Positions 44,841 to 58,536 of a DNA stretch of 64,000 nucleotides are shown piece by piece. Origin of the DNA: Melitaea cinxia (taxonomy: Eukaryota; Arthropoda; Insecta; Lepidoptera; Nymphalidae). The stretch spans positions 4,092,001 to 4,156,000 of the forward strand of contig NC_059403.1 in assembly GCF_905220565.1 (NCBI RefSeq). Reading direction: 5' to 3'. A model generated the notes under the pieces. That model was not told where the DNA came from, did no database searches, and saw only the letters and a program-made list of their open reading frames with translations. A program made the translations under genes and the position numbers. The stretch's first letter is position 1; the number at the start of each line of letters is the position of its first letter.

Positions 44841-46604
44841 GAAATTTTGGAAGAATGGTTATACATAAAGTTTTATGAAATATTTACCACGTTTTAGGGC
44901 ATCGTATCCAAATGATGATTCGTTTGCAGCATTTTTATGACTCCGTCATCCGTTAACATTCCATCAAAACACGAGTAATAATTATTTATCCAACAATCTC
45001 TTTCATGCCGTTGCGACATAGCAAAAACAAAACATACAGAAATATAAGAACATTATCTATGATACATTTTGAGCTTTGTATATAGTATTAATTGGAGCTA
45101 AGCCTCAAATTATAACGATGCTGAAATAGGAAAATGTTTTTTGCTGCCAAAAGAAATCAACGTATTGTGGGCATTTTTTGGTCGTACCAACTCAGAAACC
45201 TTTGTGGGCTCATGCACAACACTTTGCTGAAGACCATGACACGATCAAATGCATAGTTTACGATTCTATAAAGGACATACAGGCAAACATTCATTTATAT
45301 ATATAGATCAGACACTAGATGGCACTGGTATATAAGGTGTTTCCATCTCAATGTAGCAATGATCTAATAATAAAACCTAACGATTTATATAATATTAATA
45401 ATGTAATCTAGTGCTCGTAAAGAAAATCAGAATTCAAAAAAGTTGGAATGGGAGGTTAGACTACTACGCAATTTTCAGCTTTCACATACTGGTTTAGTAA
45501 AGACTATAAACGCATTACCACCCCTTCAGTGGAAACTTTAGATTGACAACTAAAGTGACTAACTACTATCCTAACAATGGACATAAATTCATGTACTATA
45601 TAAGACGAAGAAATAATTTTTCACCTATTAAAATTGAAGTTTTTTAGGTTAATTTTATTCCAGTGGCTGTCAGACGCACTCACCCAGGACGTAATGGTAA
45701 GAGACACACGCCTCCAGTTATGAATCTCTGTGAAGTTAATATATAAATTAAATTAACTCTTGCGAAATTACATCACACGTAATTTGTTTGTTTTTGTTGT
45801 TGTTACGCATTAAGTGCTTATTTTATTATTAATGATATAATTGATGATGATTATTATTAATGATGATATAATGATTTATTATTAATGATATAAGATTAAA
45901 TTTTGTAAACAACGTTTCTTGTTTAACACATTTTAGTTTACTTATGGAAAAGTTTTTTTTATACACTTCGGATTAGTTAACATTTTTGGTAAAAGCTATG
46001 ACCACATGAGTTATAAAGTCTGGTTACGAAGTTAAATTTTTCTAGGTAAGCATTAGTATTAATTAACAACTTTAAGTCAATTAACATTTACATTATTTAA
46101 CCTTTGGAGAATTTGGTTGAGGCGTTGGTTTGACCTTTGAACTATTCAATGTACAAGTACTGAATTTAGTAATTAGCTTGATTGGGTTACGAAGGTAGCT
46201 ATCGTAGGTACGTTGATAGAAAATGATAAGCATATGACATCGGCTAATGCTGTAGCTGACCTTGTAATTTAAAATGACAGATCAAGATATAGATTTTGAT
46301 ATTTGGCTAGCCCAGCGGCGTGTTTTGTAGTGACACAGCTTTCTGCTAATGGAGTTATAGTCAACTACGCGACTCTCGCCCTGATTTGGATGTAATATGT
46401 ATATTTTTTTTTCATTTGTCAAATGTAAATGTATCTAAAGTATGTAGCTTTATTGATCGGCTGCTGCCTATAACAGGCCTTAATTGTCTTAGGAACAGCC
46501 AATAGTATGGTAAGGATTTTGATTTATTTGTTTACTAGGTGTCGGGACAGACTTCGTTCTGTCAAAAATTAAGAGTAAAACTTATTTATTTTTATTTTTT
46601 TTTT
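44841..46604. other. AT-rich stretch without a gene
   Basis: No recognisable coding exon. Tandem GATGATTATTATTAATGATG-like runs lie near 45825-45895. Confidence 0.45.
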
Positions 46605-46700
46605 AGTATTAAAACCTTCTGTGAGACTTAAGGAACATACAAAAAAAAATGCCGAATTGGTCGAGCCATTCTCGAGTTATGCGAGCTGCTTAACAATATT
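46605..46700 (-). repeat. Fragment of a dispersed repeat (GGTCGAGCCATTCTCG)
   Basis: Inverse of the start of the repeat at 63278-63385 (AATAACTTGAGAATGGCTCG, ACCGATTCGGC). The family is unidentified, probably Helitron or LINE derived. Confidence 0.5.
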
Positions 46701-48150
46701 CCTTTTTATTTATATAGATTATATAAAACTAAAAGTGCTAATGGCGCATTTACGTATAAGGTATGTAATATTTATTATATTAAATACGAAGATGGAGCTT
46801 GGAGCGGAACATATGTGTCAGAATTTTCATTTGATTCCCATCAAAAGGTACAAAGTATTGTATATTTTAAATAGATTAATGATTTAAATTATGCGTCATT
46901 ATGATTAATTTAGGTATGGAGAACAACCTACTTCTTACTATACCGATTAAATTATTTTTCAAAAATTCTCACGACTTTTAGAAATAATTATTGGAATGAA
47001 GTTCCTTATGGGGCGTTGTGGAGGAGTACCCTAGCCGGTAAAAAACGTTCGTAACGTTAAATAAAAGCGTAAGATTCTTATGTATAGTCATGTATGATGG
47101 CTACACAGTGTCTAATGTCTAGTGATGACTGATGATTGCAGTTTTCTATCATTATAATATCATTCGATAATAATTATTATTTTTATAAACCATTGTAAAT
47201 AAAATAAAGGTGTTAAGATAATTTTGTAAAGTAGTTTTTTTATCAATAAAAAAAAAATCATAATAAAAAATGTATACCCGAATAATTATTTTCTTTATAC
47301 CTCGAACAGAACTTGAAATTAATATTTGTGTGATAAGGTACTACGTTTCTATCTGGTGTCCACCACACCACACGGTTTTTTTTCAAAAGTCGCGTGAAAC
47401 ATCATTGATTCACTGATTTTTAGAATAATGAACAGGAAGTGACAAAGTTGTGAGTTTGTTCTGAAATTCTATTATTGTTAAAACTAACAAGAATGGAATT
47501 TTGATTAGTTTTCAGTAGAAACTTGTTTTAAAAACTTTGACACAGTACTTTTAATCTGGAATCCTTTTATATAAATGTCCAAGACATATTTTCCTATATC
47601 AGGTCTTTTTACGATTGGATTAACTATAATCTATTCAAGACGGGGCGTTTTTATCGCATGTAAATCCGATACTTTACGACCACTTTAACTAAACTAACTA
47701 ATTCTGCTTTTAGAAGTTTACAATTTGTGTAAGATTTTATGTAAGTGATTCTGTCCTAGTTTAAGAAAGGTTGTTCTGTTTACCGATATGCATACACAAT
47801 TACAAAACATACAATACATTGCAATTCTCACAAAATTTGTTTAAATTTTTTTGGGTTTTCTCTATATTATGACAACAATAAAATTGAAGACAGTAAAATT
47901 TTCATTTACTAATGACATATTTTATTAAAGAAGTTGGCTTATTTTTTAATGTTAATAAAATAGTATATATCAATTTTGTAACGTAGTTTTTATTTGTCTA
48001 TATATGGAACTCTGATTGTATTACAGATACAGTTAAGTAAATTTGAGTTAAAATTAGGCTTAACTTTATAGAAGCATCAATTATTTTCCAGCGACGTTGA
48101 AAACAATCAAGCCTTTAGAGATAACAATCAGCTGTACTATATGTAGATGC
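46701..48150. other. AT-rich stretch without a gene
   Basis: Nothing conserved seen; simple AT-rich sequence. Confidence 0.45.
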
Positions 48151-48154
48151 GTTT

Positions 48155-48785
48155 TTTAAATTTTTTTTTAACCGACTTCCAAAAAAGGAGGAGGTTCTCA
48201 ATTCGACTGTATTTTTTTTTTTTTTTTTTTTTATGTATGTTACATCAGAACTTTTGACTGGGTGGACCGATTTCGACAAATTTTCTTTTAATCGAAAGGT
48301 GGTGTGTGCCAATTGGTCCCATTTAAATTTATTTGAGATCTAACAACTACTTTTCGAGCTATATCTAATAATGCGTTTTTACTTGACGCTTTTTTCGTCG
48401 ACCTACGTTGTATTGTACCGCGTAACTTTCTACTGGATGTACCGATTTTGATAATTCTTTTTTTGTTGGAAAGTAGATATCCCAAGCTTAGTACCATGAT
48501 AAGAAAACCAGGATCTGATGATGGAATCCTAGAGAAATCGAGGGGAACTCTTGAAAATCCGCTATAACTTTTTACTAGGTGTACCGATTTTAATGATTTT
48601 TAATTTAATCGAAAGCCGATGATTATCATGTAGTTACATTTAAATTTCATCGAGATCTGATAACTACTCGTTGAGTAATCTTTGATAACGCGTAGTTACT
48701 TGAATATTTTTTCGTCGATCTACGTTGTATTACTCGTCGATGTAATTGAAGTCGGTTTTTTTTCGTTTGCGAGCAAACACAATTA
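48155..48785 (-). mobile_element. Most complete AACCGACTTC-ended repeat
   Basis: Begins AACCGACTTCCAAAAAAGG and ends TTGAAGTCGGTTTTTTTTCG, so its ends are inverted copies of AACCGACTTC. Inside are two diverged units of the roughly 174-bp sequence found tandemly at 10.7-11.9 kb. It extends past the GAAGTCGG end into TTTGCGAGCAAACACAATTA, as at 10200 and 37200. Confidence 0.75.
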
Positions 48786-49745
48786 TTATAATTAATTAAT
48801 GTATATAAATTGTAATCAATTTATAATAAAAAAAGTTCTTAAGACCATTTAAGTACAGGGATTAATTTTATTTATCTATAATTTCTATAATCTGTATTCT
48901 TAAATTAGTTTATTTTATTCTCTATACATTTTAATTAATTCTATGTTAGTATTTATGATTGACCATTTCGTAAATGGTACTATCGCGATGGTTCATTATT
49001 ATAACTAGGTTGGTTATAAAAGATAAAGATATATTTATATGTGATTATCAGATTTTTTAAACTCTCAGCTTACTCGTTTTATTCCAAATACAAATTCTTG
49101 CTTCAACATATGAATTGATAATACTTTATGTGATACCTGCTACCTGTGCCCCGCATTACTTTAAAAAAGGTTATGCTTATAATGATTCAAAGTTAAAAGA
49201 TAAACAAGAACATGCTGTCGCGTACATTTTATTTAGAACTATTAATGGTGATAAATTCCGTCCTACATAATTATTGGGTAGCTTTAACCGCTTAAGCAGC
49301 GCACACAACGGAAACTTTCAAAAAAATAATATTTTTTTTCCATTTTCGTAACAATTCTTATTAATGCGTAGCTCGTATTTCTCGTAGCGTAATGTTAATG
49401 TATTTAGCCTATATATTATTATTTATATGTAATTTGTACTATGTATTACGATGCAAAGAAGGTTGTATATATAGGCATAAACTGTCAACTATTTCAAGTA
49501 ATTTCTAGAATGTGAAGTGGAATTATTTAGAAGCAGTTCTACCCTTAAAGTGATCCTTTGTAATGCATTTTAACACGAAGGTACATTTGACCGAGAGATC
49601 GTTAGCCTTTGTCACGTAACCGCAAATTGCTTTGAGGTTTAGAGGTGTCGATGTACTTTTCTATATAAAGTAAATACTTATAAGAAACATTAAGGTGTAT
49701 TTTATATATATTAAGGTGAAAAGTATAAAAGAAGCGTACGGTTGG
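48786..49745. other. AT-rich stretch without a gene
   Basis: No feature could be supported. Confidence 0.45.
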
Positions 49746-49749
49746 TGTA

Positions 49750-50040
49750 GAGTAATATTATCTCCGAGGCGAGGTGGCGAATGCTAGCGCGACCCCATCT
49801 CGCCTCACCCAGGTGGACGACTGCTCACACGTGGTGGTTTTTTAGTCAGTAGGAGTCTGACATAACCCTCTGGCGCCCCCACACCGGTGGATATCTATGA
49901 TGGATTATTAGTACGTAAAAAAAAGAGTAATATTATTTAGCTGTTATCTTCTGTAAGGTCTAATACCTCAAGTATTTTCCCAGTCGGGCTGCTCCAAATT
50001 CTGAGCAAGATATATCCTCCTTTGCCCTACTTCAATGTAG
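49750..50040 (+). repeat. GC-rich dispersed fragment plus CTTCTGTAAGGT-family fragment
   Basis: 49765-49905 is a GC-rich patch (AGTCTGACATAACCCTCTGG, ACACCGGTGGATATC) resembling the 3' UTR of lepidopteran LINEs. 49940-50040 matches the 3' part of the repeat at 50875. Confidence 0.5.
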
Positions 50041-50449
50041 TAAAACAAATTAAATTATTCTCGTTTTAACAATTCAGGCTAAATTTAATGTTAAAAATAT
50101 ACCAAATTTTTGTTCATATACATTTACAGCCAGTTTTTAGACCCCAAATAAACTTCGTATTCCAGATATAAATCAGTATTCAGTTGACGGAATTGATAAA
50201 AAATTTAATAAAACAAAAGAAACAAAACAATATCGTATACTTTTTTCTAACCAACACTTTTTAGCTCAATTTGATTAAAACAAAACTTTCCAGTCGTATT
50301 GTATAAATAATAAGTTTCCAGACATATTTATTAAAAAAAATACTGTCTGTGACAAGTTAGTGTATTCTGATTAATATTTTTGGCGTTAACTCCATAAGGA
50401 ATGATGTAAGCCGCGTGGTATAAAAAGAGAGTATGCTTTAGACCACACG

Positions 50450-50750
50450 ACTGAAGTAAAACTTCTGCACAATAGGCCTGCACTGTGTCTTAGATTTACG
50501 AATCGTAACTGGCTATGAGAGAAAGAGTGAAACAAAATGTGTGGCCGCACCTTTCTCTCTTGCTCCGTTCACCTCGGCCGATCACACTTTTCGTAACGCC
50601 CTCGCATTCACCAGCTAACTCCCCAAGTCAAGCGTTTGTTTTGTTTTGTTTTACGCTAAAAATACGGCTTCTGAAATAATGTGAAAAAACTGCCGCAGAC
50701 GCTTAGCGACGCTGATGTTTAGTAACACTAAGATTGTTGTTTTACAGGGC
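50450..50750. repeat. Unclassified moderately GC-rich block
   Basis: CTGGCTATGAGAGAAAGAG through CACCTCGGCCGATCACAC and ACTGCCGCAGACGC looks unlike the AT-rich surroundings and is not coding. I think it is a dispersed repeat but saw no second copy here. Confidence 0.35.
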
Positions 50751-50754
50751 TTTT

Positions 50755-51270
50755 AGTTGTTTATGTAAGATATAGGTATACCAGCAATAGTATACCAGCA
50801 TTAATTCTACCGATACGAATAGCGGGCAATTTATGTTTTGATATCAGAGTTTTATTATTATTATTATTACTTTTTTTCTATATTACTAGGTCGGCAAACA
50901 AGCGTACGGCTCACCTGGTGGTAAGCGATTACCGTAGCTTATAGACACCTGCACCACCAGAAGCATCGCAAGCGCATTGCCGATCCTACCCCCAATCCCC
51001 TTCAGGAGCTCTGGTCACCTTACTCACCAACAGGAACACAATGCTGCTTGAATACAGTATTATTAAACTATGGTCTTCTGTAAAGTCGGGTACTACCCGA
51101 GTCGGACTGCTTTATATTTTGAGCAGGAAATTTCCTGCTGTGCCCTACCTCAGTTGAAATTTTAATTCATTATTGTTATATTTATTTAATAGAGCATCTT
51201 AATTTTTAAATATTAAGGTAATCATTCTTTAGGAGTAACTTCAGTCGCGACAAACACACTTTTTCCCTAT
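50755..51270 (+). mobile_element. Dispersed repeat (relative of 25650-26115) with another repeat inside
   Basis: Outer parts match 25650-25790 and 26030-26115. Positions 50875-51160 hold a near-full copy of the CTGGTGGTAAGCG family instead of the inverted-end unit found at 25.8 kb. Confidence 0.6.
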
Positions 51271-51359
51271 TGTCCCGATAACGTAGTTTGGTAGTGATTC
51301 CACTTTCAACTCTTGGATTGTGATTTTTATTCTCAAGCGAATCTAATATTTATAATATA

Positions 51360-51558
51360 CTAGCTGACCTGGCGAACTTCGTATCACCTTATTTTTTTCT
51401 GAAATATAATAATAACATAATATATCAAAATAAAATATAGCCTATCTTTTAAGTTGGATCGAACTGCACATGGTGTGCGAATTTTATTATAATCGGTTAA
51501 GTGGTTTAGGAGTCCATTGAGGACAAACATTGTGACACGAGATTTATATATATTAAGA
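51360..51558 (-). mobile_element. Short Helitron with intact ends
   Basis: Minus strand: TCTTAATATATATAAATC start, CGCCAGGTCAGCTAG end, between A51359 and T51559. Same superfamily of ends as 12519 and 62311. Confidence 0.8.
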
Positions 51559-51563
51559 TATGT

Positions 51564-52016
51564 ATTCTCTTTGTACTATTTTCATGTATATTTATTACAA
51601 AAAATGTGTATGACCTTATTTACCTTAGGGTTAGACAAACGAGTGTGTATTTTAGACATATGTAATTATGTATTATAGTTTAATATGAATGAATATTTAT
51701 TACTTGCTTAAGTGAACGCTATGAAATCGTGTGAACGTAACTAAGAATCCCGAAATGGACGTAAGCACCTTTATTACCGGAAAATGTGTGAAGAGGCAAA
51801 GTAGACAAGGACGGATGAAAAAGAAAATTCGAACGAAGAATTAGAATCGTCGAAATATCTAAAGAATTTGAATAAAATCAATTAAGTTTTCGCCGACGTT
51901 ACTGTGAACTTTCGCATCGGTTCGTTTATTACGATAGATTTGTTTGATCTATCTAACTAATCTGTTAGTTTGTACACATGATATCTATATAGTTAAATAT
52001 GAATCCTCGGAATGTA
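51564..52016. other. AT-rich stretch without a gene
   Basis: No feature could be supported. Confidence 0.45.
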
Positions 52017-52375
52017 TCATCATCATTATCATCATCATCATCATTTCAGCCTAATACAGTCCACTGGTGGACATAGGCCTTCACAAGTTCGCGCCAAAAA
52101 TGATGTGAACTCACGTGTTTTGCCCATAGTCACCACGCTGGGCAGGCGGGTTGTTAACCGCAGGGCTTTGTCACACCGAAGACGCTGCTGCCATCCTTCG
52201 GCCTGTGTATTTCAAAGCCAGCTGTTGGATGGTTATCCCGCCATCGGTCGGCTTTTTAGTTCCAAGGTAGTAGTAGTAGTGAAACTCTGTTATTTCTTAG
52301 TCGCCTCTTACGACACCCACGGGAAGAGAGGGGGTGGCTATATTTTTGCTGCCGTAACCACACAGCAAAGAATGT
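52017..52375 (-). mobile_element. RTE-tailed non-autonomous retroposon, copy 3 with (GAT)n tail
   Basis: The most complete 3' end of the family: minus-strand ...GGCCTATGTCCACCAGTGG, TAGGCTGAAATGATGATG then GAT repeats (52017-52045). 5' part to the CACGGGAAGAGAGG word. Confidence 0.8.
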
Positions 52376-52700
52376 ATATATGCGCATAACCTCGAACGAC
52401 TGCACCAATTGGATAATTTTTTTTGTGTATTTTTCTTGTCAGGATAAGTTTTTAAGATGCCCGACGTTTCGGATAATTTATAGCAACCATGGTCTTTCCG
52501 TGACCAAGGTTGCTGTGAAGTATCCGATAAACTTAATAATCTGCGATAAAATCCGATACGTTGTTTCATTATAATGAGTGAAATTCGTGTAAATATTAGA
52601 AAACAATATGTCACGATAAGGTTTGAATAAAAGCATATAAAAAAAAAAAACGGTATACTCATAAAAAAATATACGAAGTTTGCCGGGTCAGCTGGTATGG
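52376..52700 (-). mobile_element. Degraded Helitron-like 3' end with partly duplicated sequence
   Basis: Has a GTTTGCCGGGTCAGCTGG end (CTGG instead of CTAG). The segment with ATAATGAGTGAAATTCGTGT is repeated at 52820-52860. Confidence 0.4.
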
Positions 52701-52870
52701 CTTAAATAGTGAAGGGACACATAGTAAGAAAGTAAATACACAGTACATGTATGTATGTATACCTATAGTGAAAAAACTTTTTCGGATTTTATCGTGGTAT
52801 ACCGAAAAAATCGATTAATTATAATGAGTGAAATTTGCGTAAACATTAGAAAACAATAAATACCTAAAGT

Positions 52871-53655
52871 GGTTCAATGTTAAAAGGCTAATTAGGTTTC
52901 TTTTGTTAGTTCGTGCTTTAGTTTTTTATTCGAAACTTTTATTTATTTTTAAGTAAAAGTATTCAAACTGAAATATGAAAGTACGCACTGAGTTGTTCTA
53001 TTCCAATACATTTTGCGCGCTTTGCAGAATGTTTGAGTTTGTATTGGATACTTTGTTTCCTTTAAGAAATATTTTAAAAGTATTATTTAATAGTTAAACA
53101 TTTATATTGTTTCTAAATTGCTACAGTTTTATTATCTTTTAATGGACATAACTCACTTCTCTAGCTTTCAGTAGCTTTGTTAAATGTTTGTTTTAAGAGT
53201 ATTTATATACTATTAGTTGGGTTTTACGTATATTGTTAATATAGCTATAATACAACTAAAGCTACAAAGAAAACGAATTACTTTGACTTTGCCTTGAATT
53301 AAGTCTGTTCTACTTACAAGAAATTTATTAGTCAATAATAATCTTAATTGTAAAACGAGAAGAATACAAAACTTCGATTTCTTTTTCATGGAAATGAAAA
53401 ATAAGAAAATCAAATTTCAAGGTCTTTAAGGAATTTGTAATGGTAATAATACGTATATATTTTCAAATTATTTACAGAATGTAATTGATATTTTTAAAGT
53501 GCGATCAAGATACAAACTTTATGTAATAAATTATAACAAAACATGATTGTGCTACTTAAAGGTTGAAATACTAAGAATTTCAAAGATCTCGTAGAAATCT
53601 ACGTGGAAATAAATTAAATCGAGTGTATTAAGTATTGATAAGCCAAATTTATGGT
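52871..53655. other. AT-rich stretch without a gene
   Basis: Nothing recognised. Confidence 0.45.
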
Positions 53656-53659
53656 ACTT

Positions 53660-53867
53660 TTTTGTTTTATACGACTAGGTTGGTAAGCATGCTTATAGTC
53701 TACATGGTGGTAAGCAGTTACCGTAGCTTATAGACGCCTGCAACATCATAAGCATCGCTGACGCATTGCTGAGCCTATCCCCGACCCTCCCCAGGAGCTC
53801 TGGCCACCTCACTCACCACAGGAACACAACACTACCCAAAAGCAGTATTATTTAACTGTGATCTTCT
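53660..53867 (+). repeat. CTGGTGGTAAGCG-family repeat, cut by a TIR element
   Basis: ATGGTGGTAAGCAGTTACCG through GGAGCTCTGGCCACCTCACT and GTGATCTTCT; the expected GTAAGGTC continuation is replaced by the TIR element at 53868. Confidence 0.7.
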
Positions 53868-54170
53868 CAAGAAAGTGGTGTACCAGTTTTGATTTAGTTT
53901 CCTTGTCATCGAAAATTACAACAAGGTTCGTTATTAAAAGATATTATTGAAAGAGACATATAATAATGACGTAAACCTAATTGATAAGAATTCATACGTC
54001 ATTATTATACATGACATTTTAAACTCTATTAGGTATAAATAATATCGGTATCAATAATCAGATAAAGACGGTAATAGAAGTTGTCAGATCGATCTGCAAG
54101 CGAAACTAATCTTTATCACGTATGAATCTGCAAGCGGCATTCAACCTTAGGGTGGTACACCACTTTCTTG
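53868..54170. mobile_element. TIR element (MITE), 303 bp
   Basis: Perfect 18-bp inverted ends CAAGAAAGTGGTGTACCA and TGGTACACCACTTTCTTG. Inside is a second perfect 14-bp hairpin ATAATAATGACGTA / TACGTCATTATTAT (53960-54008). No transposase; target duplication not evident. Confidence 0.8.
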
Positions 54171-56040
54171 GTCGACGGTACACTATGTACATTGTAGACG
54201 TGAGAGTTTAGATTCGGTTTGTATTCAGCCTGGACAATTTTGTTGGACTTTTTGCCATTTTTGTTTAGTGATCTTTTTCATTAATTTAACACCTTTCTTA
54301 ATAGCGGCTTTCTCCAGAATAAATTAACTGGATTGATCTCGTTAATCCTAAGATCCTAGGAGATTGAAACTCTTAAACATTTGTACTGTGTATAATGAGG
54401 CATTGTGCTGATTAGAGGGGATACAAAGTCTTAAAAGTTGTACTGATTTAAGAGCATTGCTTCCATTGTATAAGTGACCTCATAATATTATCAACGGCTT
54501 AACACGGTAGATATGAAACGGTAAACAGGAAAGAGAGTGTAAAATAATATTTTGTTATTCGTCTAAATCATAAAAATTCATTCAATATTGAACTCTTTCT
54601 TTAAGTGATCGATCGATCTTTTAAGTGTTTTGGCACAAACGCCTGGAGAACTATTCTACACAATACCGTTAAAAGTTTTTTGATTTTTTCGTACTCAAGT
54701 GCGTATTCTAAAGAACTTAATTGTTAGACTTGATTGATGTCTATTGATAGGAGGATTCTAGGATTGGAGTTATTGGTCTCATACTATTAGTTAAATTAAG
54801 TTATCGAGCCTGTTATTTCTCCTTATTTAATGCTTCACATTCAATGACCCCACTAGAATAAAATCCTGTGTTCGAAGTCCGGGAACACACAAAACCGGGT
54901 TGTGTTGCTTGTGTGTGCGATAATACAAATTCGTCGAGTTAAAAAAAGTCGAATTGAAAACTTCCTTCTATACTGACGTCGGTGGTTAAAAACTGATTGC
55001 AACGAAACTCAACACTAGGGTAGCTGGAATTCCACAACAGAGGCGGGTGTGTCGGGCACTACTCTTCATCTCAATACTCTCACGGAATCAAAAATTATAT
55101 CCACAAATTACACGAACTATCTTGCTATCACTAGACGCCACTAGTTCAAAACATTATACGTTAATAAGTTTTGATATATAAATGAATATTTTAAGCTCTT
55201 AGGTAATGGATTTTATATTTTTTAAGCTCAAAAGTTTTTTTATTTGACCGACAAAAATACGATAGGAAGTGAAGCGATGCGATTTAACAAGATTTAACCT
55301 TTTATAAACCTAATAACGTAAGACAAATGCTTTTACATGTTTCGTACTGAGGGTATGTGAATCAGACTCCTTAACAATAATCGATTCAAGACGATGTTCA
55401 ATCACCATATTTATGAAATCGTTTGATCGTACAGCGCTTCAACGGATTTAGATTTTCATTAGGAGAAAGAAATTTTATGATGCTTTCGTAAAACAGTTCG
55501 TGTTGTGGCATTTGGAGAATTTTTTGAAAAAATTATACTATAAAGTTTTATTAAGTTCTACTTAGTTTATTAAAACTTAGGATGATTTTTTCATAGAATT
55601 TCATTTTAAGGTTTTTCAGACTAGATAAAATCTGATAGTTTAAATAGTCTTAATCAACGTGGAATTTTTTTAATTTTTATTATTATTTATTATTTATTAT
55701 TTATTTTTACCCGTTTCTGTAAGCGGTGAACGGCATAACAAATAAAAGCACTTTTCTGCTTATTTTACAAACTTTCAGATGTTTCTATTTAAAATTAAGG
55801 ATTTAATAGCTTAAAAGGTTAAGCGTGTAAGTTTAAAATTGTGTTACCTTCTTAGAAAATATTTTTTTTATTTCCTAAAGTAAGCTCGAAATTTCGGGAA
55901 AACGTACATTTGAGACAAACAAAGAACAATAGAGGTGAATCTTCTGTAATTTTAGCTGAAAGTCGAGCCAGTTTAGCTTAAGCTGCAGCCATCTTTCTAG
56001 TAGCAGATAAACCTCTAACCGTTAATGAAACATGTTTGCG
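54171..56040. other. AT-rich stretch without a gene
   Basis: Around 54870-54985 there is a SINE-like trace (GTGTGTGCGATAATAC, GTCGAATTGAAAACTTCC) too degraded to place. Nothing else recognised. Confidence 0.45.
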
Positions 56041-56200
56041 TAGCGGTCATAGATTTGGTCATAGGCATTGGCTGTTGCTTAGGCGGTCGTGGATTCGATC
56101 CCTGCACATGGTTTTTGTCGTTGTCCGTAGGTTTGTGTATTGTGTGTGGTTCCGGACCCACAGGAGAAATTTCTAATGTTGGCCCTTGTATTATTATTAT
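56041..56200 (+). mobile_element. tRNA-headed SINE fragment
   Basis: B box GGATTCGATCCCTGC at 56090-56104, then a body with GTAGGTTTGTGTATTGTG and GGTTCCGGACCCACAGGAG. Related to 34615 and 26385. Confidence 0.6.
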
Positions 56201-58536
56201 TACTTTCGCTGCTCCCCATAGACTTAGAGGCAGTAAAGTACTATTCAGTCAAGTCTACCGTATTATTTGGAACCTTATTCGTTTACATAAAAAGTACACT
56301 AACATTTACGCAGTCTAATTAGAAATTACAGAGATATACAACATGTGTATAAAAAAAATATCAGTAGTGTGATAAGATAGGTTATATGAAAGTGATCAAT
56401 CATCTATACGTGACATTGATATCCAAAGGGTACAAGACTATTGACATTACATGTTTCATACACATAATATATATGTGTGTCTCGTATGTGTATGTGCTAT
56501 ATTATATGTTAAAGGGGTGTATGGGTGCAACATACTCGGTAGTGGAATGTTTAAAGGTTATTATTATAGTGCTTATGTAGAAATATTTTACACTAACTAG
56601 TAATATATTTAAAGTAATATTGAAAACAAGAAGTATTGTTTGTTTTGTAAACAATAAATAAATCTTTCAACTTCGAAAGCTCCATCATTCAGAAAACATA
56701 TAGCCTACAAAACATAACGGTATGACTCACCGCAGGGAAACAGTAGCCATAAAATTTGTGTGTACAACGTGTACCCTACAGTTTTCTGTGGGGGATGTCT
56801 AGAATAAAATACGTTCGCAAATAAGAGGGAGAGAGTAATATACGAGACGAAGTCGGACATGAAAACAAATATGATTCCGTACAAAACTTTTTAATGGCAA
56901 CATTTTAATACTGTCTTAGATATGTCACTGAACAACACATTGGAGTCATACAACATTTGTTTTGTGATCTGATCTTTTTGACATGACATGCGATTGGAGT
57001 TTACTCTATACGTACGATTGCTGTGATGAAGGGAGTAAAGATACTTTATATATGAACAAATAATAATGTTTTCTATAGTATTCTAATCAGTAGATTCTTT
57101 CTATGTGAAAGGTAAGCAAATTACGTTGCGTGGTAAAACGTCACTGCTCAAAGTTTCTATTTCACACGATTTCACTTCTTGTATTTTTTTCATACAGCGG
57201 GCCTTATGCCGTTTGTTTAGCCGCAAATACAAACAAAATAAACTAATATATACTGCATTAATACTTCATTGCTGCAAACTAAACTTGTCTCCTCGAACTA
57301 TAGCAATCACTGATGTCTCTTGTTAGTAGTTTAAGAAGCTGTAATGAAATGGAACGTACACAACGTTTGTTCAAACGGAATGATAAACCTTTTTTCTTAT
57401 TTTTTTTTAAATTATATTCCCCCATATTGTCTGTTGTGTTTGTATTGTTTGTCAGAACTAATGAGCTGTAATACTACAAACTTCTTTTCTGTAAGAGAAA
57501 TTTTAGCTTGAAACGAAAGATATTCATTGCGTACCGACACGATATTGTTAAAAAAATATTATGAGAAATGTTTTAAAAAAATCGTCAGAACGCTTCGATG
57601 AAATAACTGATGAATGTCGAAAGGATCATTCATTAAAAATAGTGTATTGTCAATAAAATGACATGTTTTTTTACTCTTTTGCTGTTGATTTGTAAATTAT
57701 TTTTAGTGTACAATAAAGAGTATAAATAAATAAAAATAAAATATATGTTACTAGTTCAGTATACCAAGTATATACTTGATAAATTAAGTTTTAAAATAGA
57801 ACACAAGATACGGTATAGTTGCATAAAATTTTAACGAAAAGCAGAAACATAATTTTACCAAATACAAACGTTCTCTACATTCAAAATACTTGGAATCTTA
57901 AGACAGTAAAACTTTCAGAAACAACCGCCTTTTTCCTCTTCTCTTCGCTGTATTTATACTAAAGCATAGCCATTGCGAAGTAGATTCAGGTATTTCCTTA
58001 AAGGACAAAGCCTTTGTACGTATAATGAAAGGTGGGGCTCGTTTGAATAAGGTTGACGAACGTATAAAAGTTGGGCGCGATTCGTAACAGCTCAATCAGG
58101 TTTTTTTGTTGTTGTATTTATGTCTCTTGTTTAGTTTAACCTACTTTTGAGACATGATTTTTGGCTTTGTGACTTTATCGGCATGCCTATTCTAACAAAC
58201 TCGAGTTTGCTGTTTAAATGGATGTTGAAATGAGACATTTAAATAATCATCTTTACTAAAATTTGTATTTTGCTTCTAAATTACTGGTCCTCTTCTCTCG
58301 TAGTTATTTTGTCAGTTGTATAAATGTTGGTCTTATTATTTTGTGGTATTTTGTCAAAATTAAAAATTTGTCACGATAATGTTACATTACAAAAAAAAAA
58401 AAACGATTTAGAATGAATGAGTGCAGACTCCGTTGTAGCCGCAGTGGCACTAAATATAATAGCTAAAGTATTTCGAGAATTCAACAACCGCAGCTTTTAT
58501 TATTAACAACAAACAGTAAGTATCATTTATTTCAAA
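56201..58536. other. AT-rich stretch without a gene
   Basis: 57690-57745 ends GTGTACAATAAAGAG and AAATA repeats, like a retroposon tail. No convincing coding exon. Confidence 0.45.
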
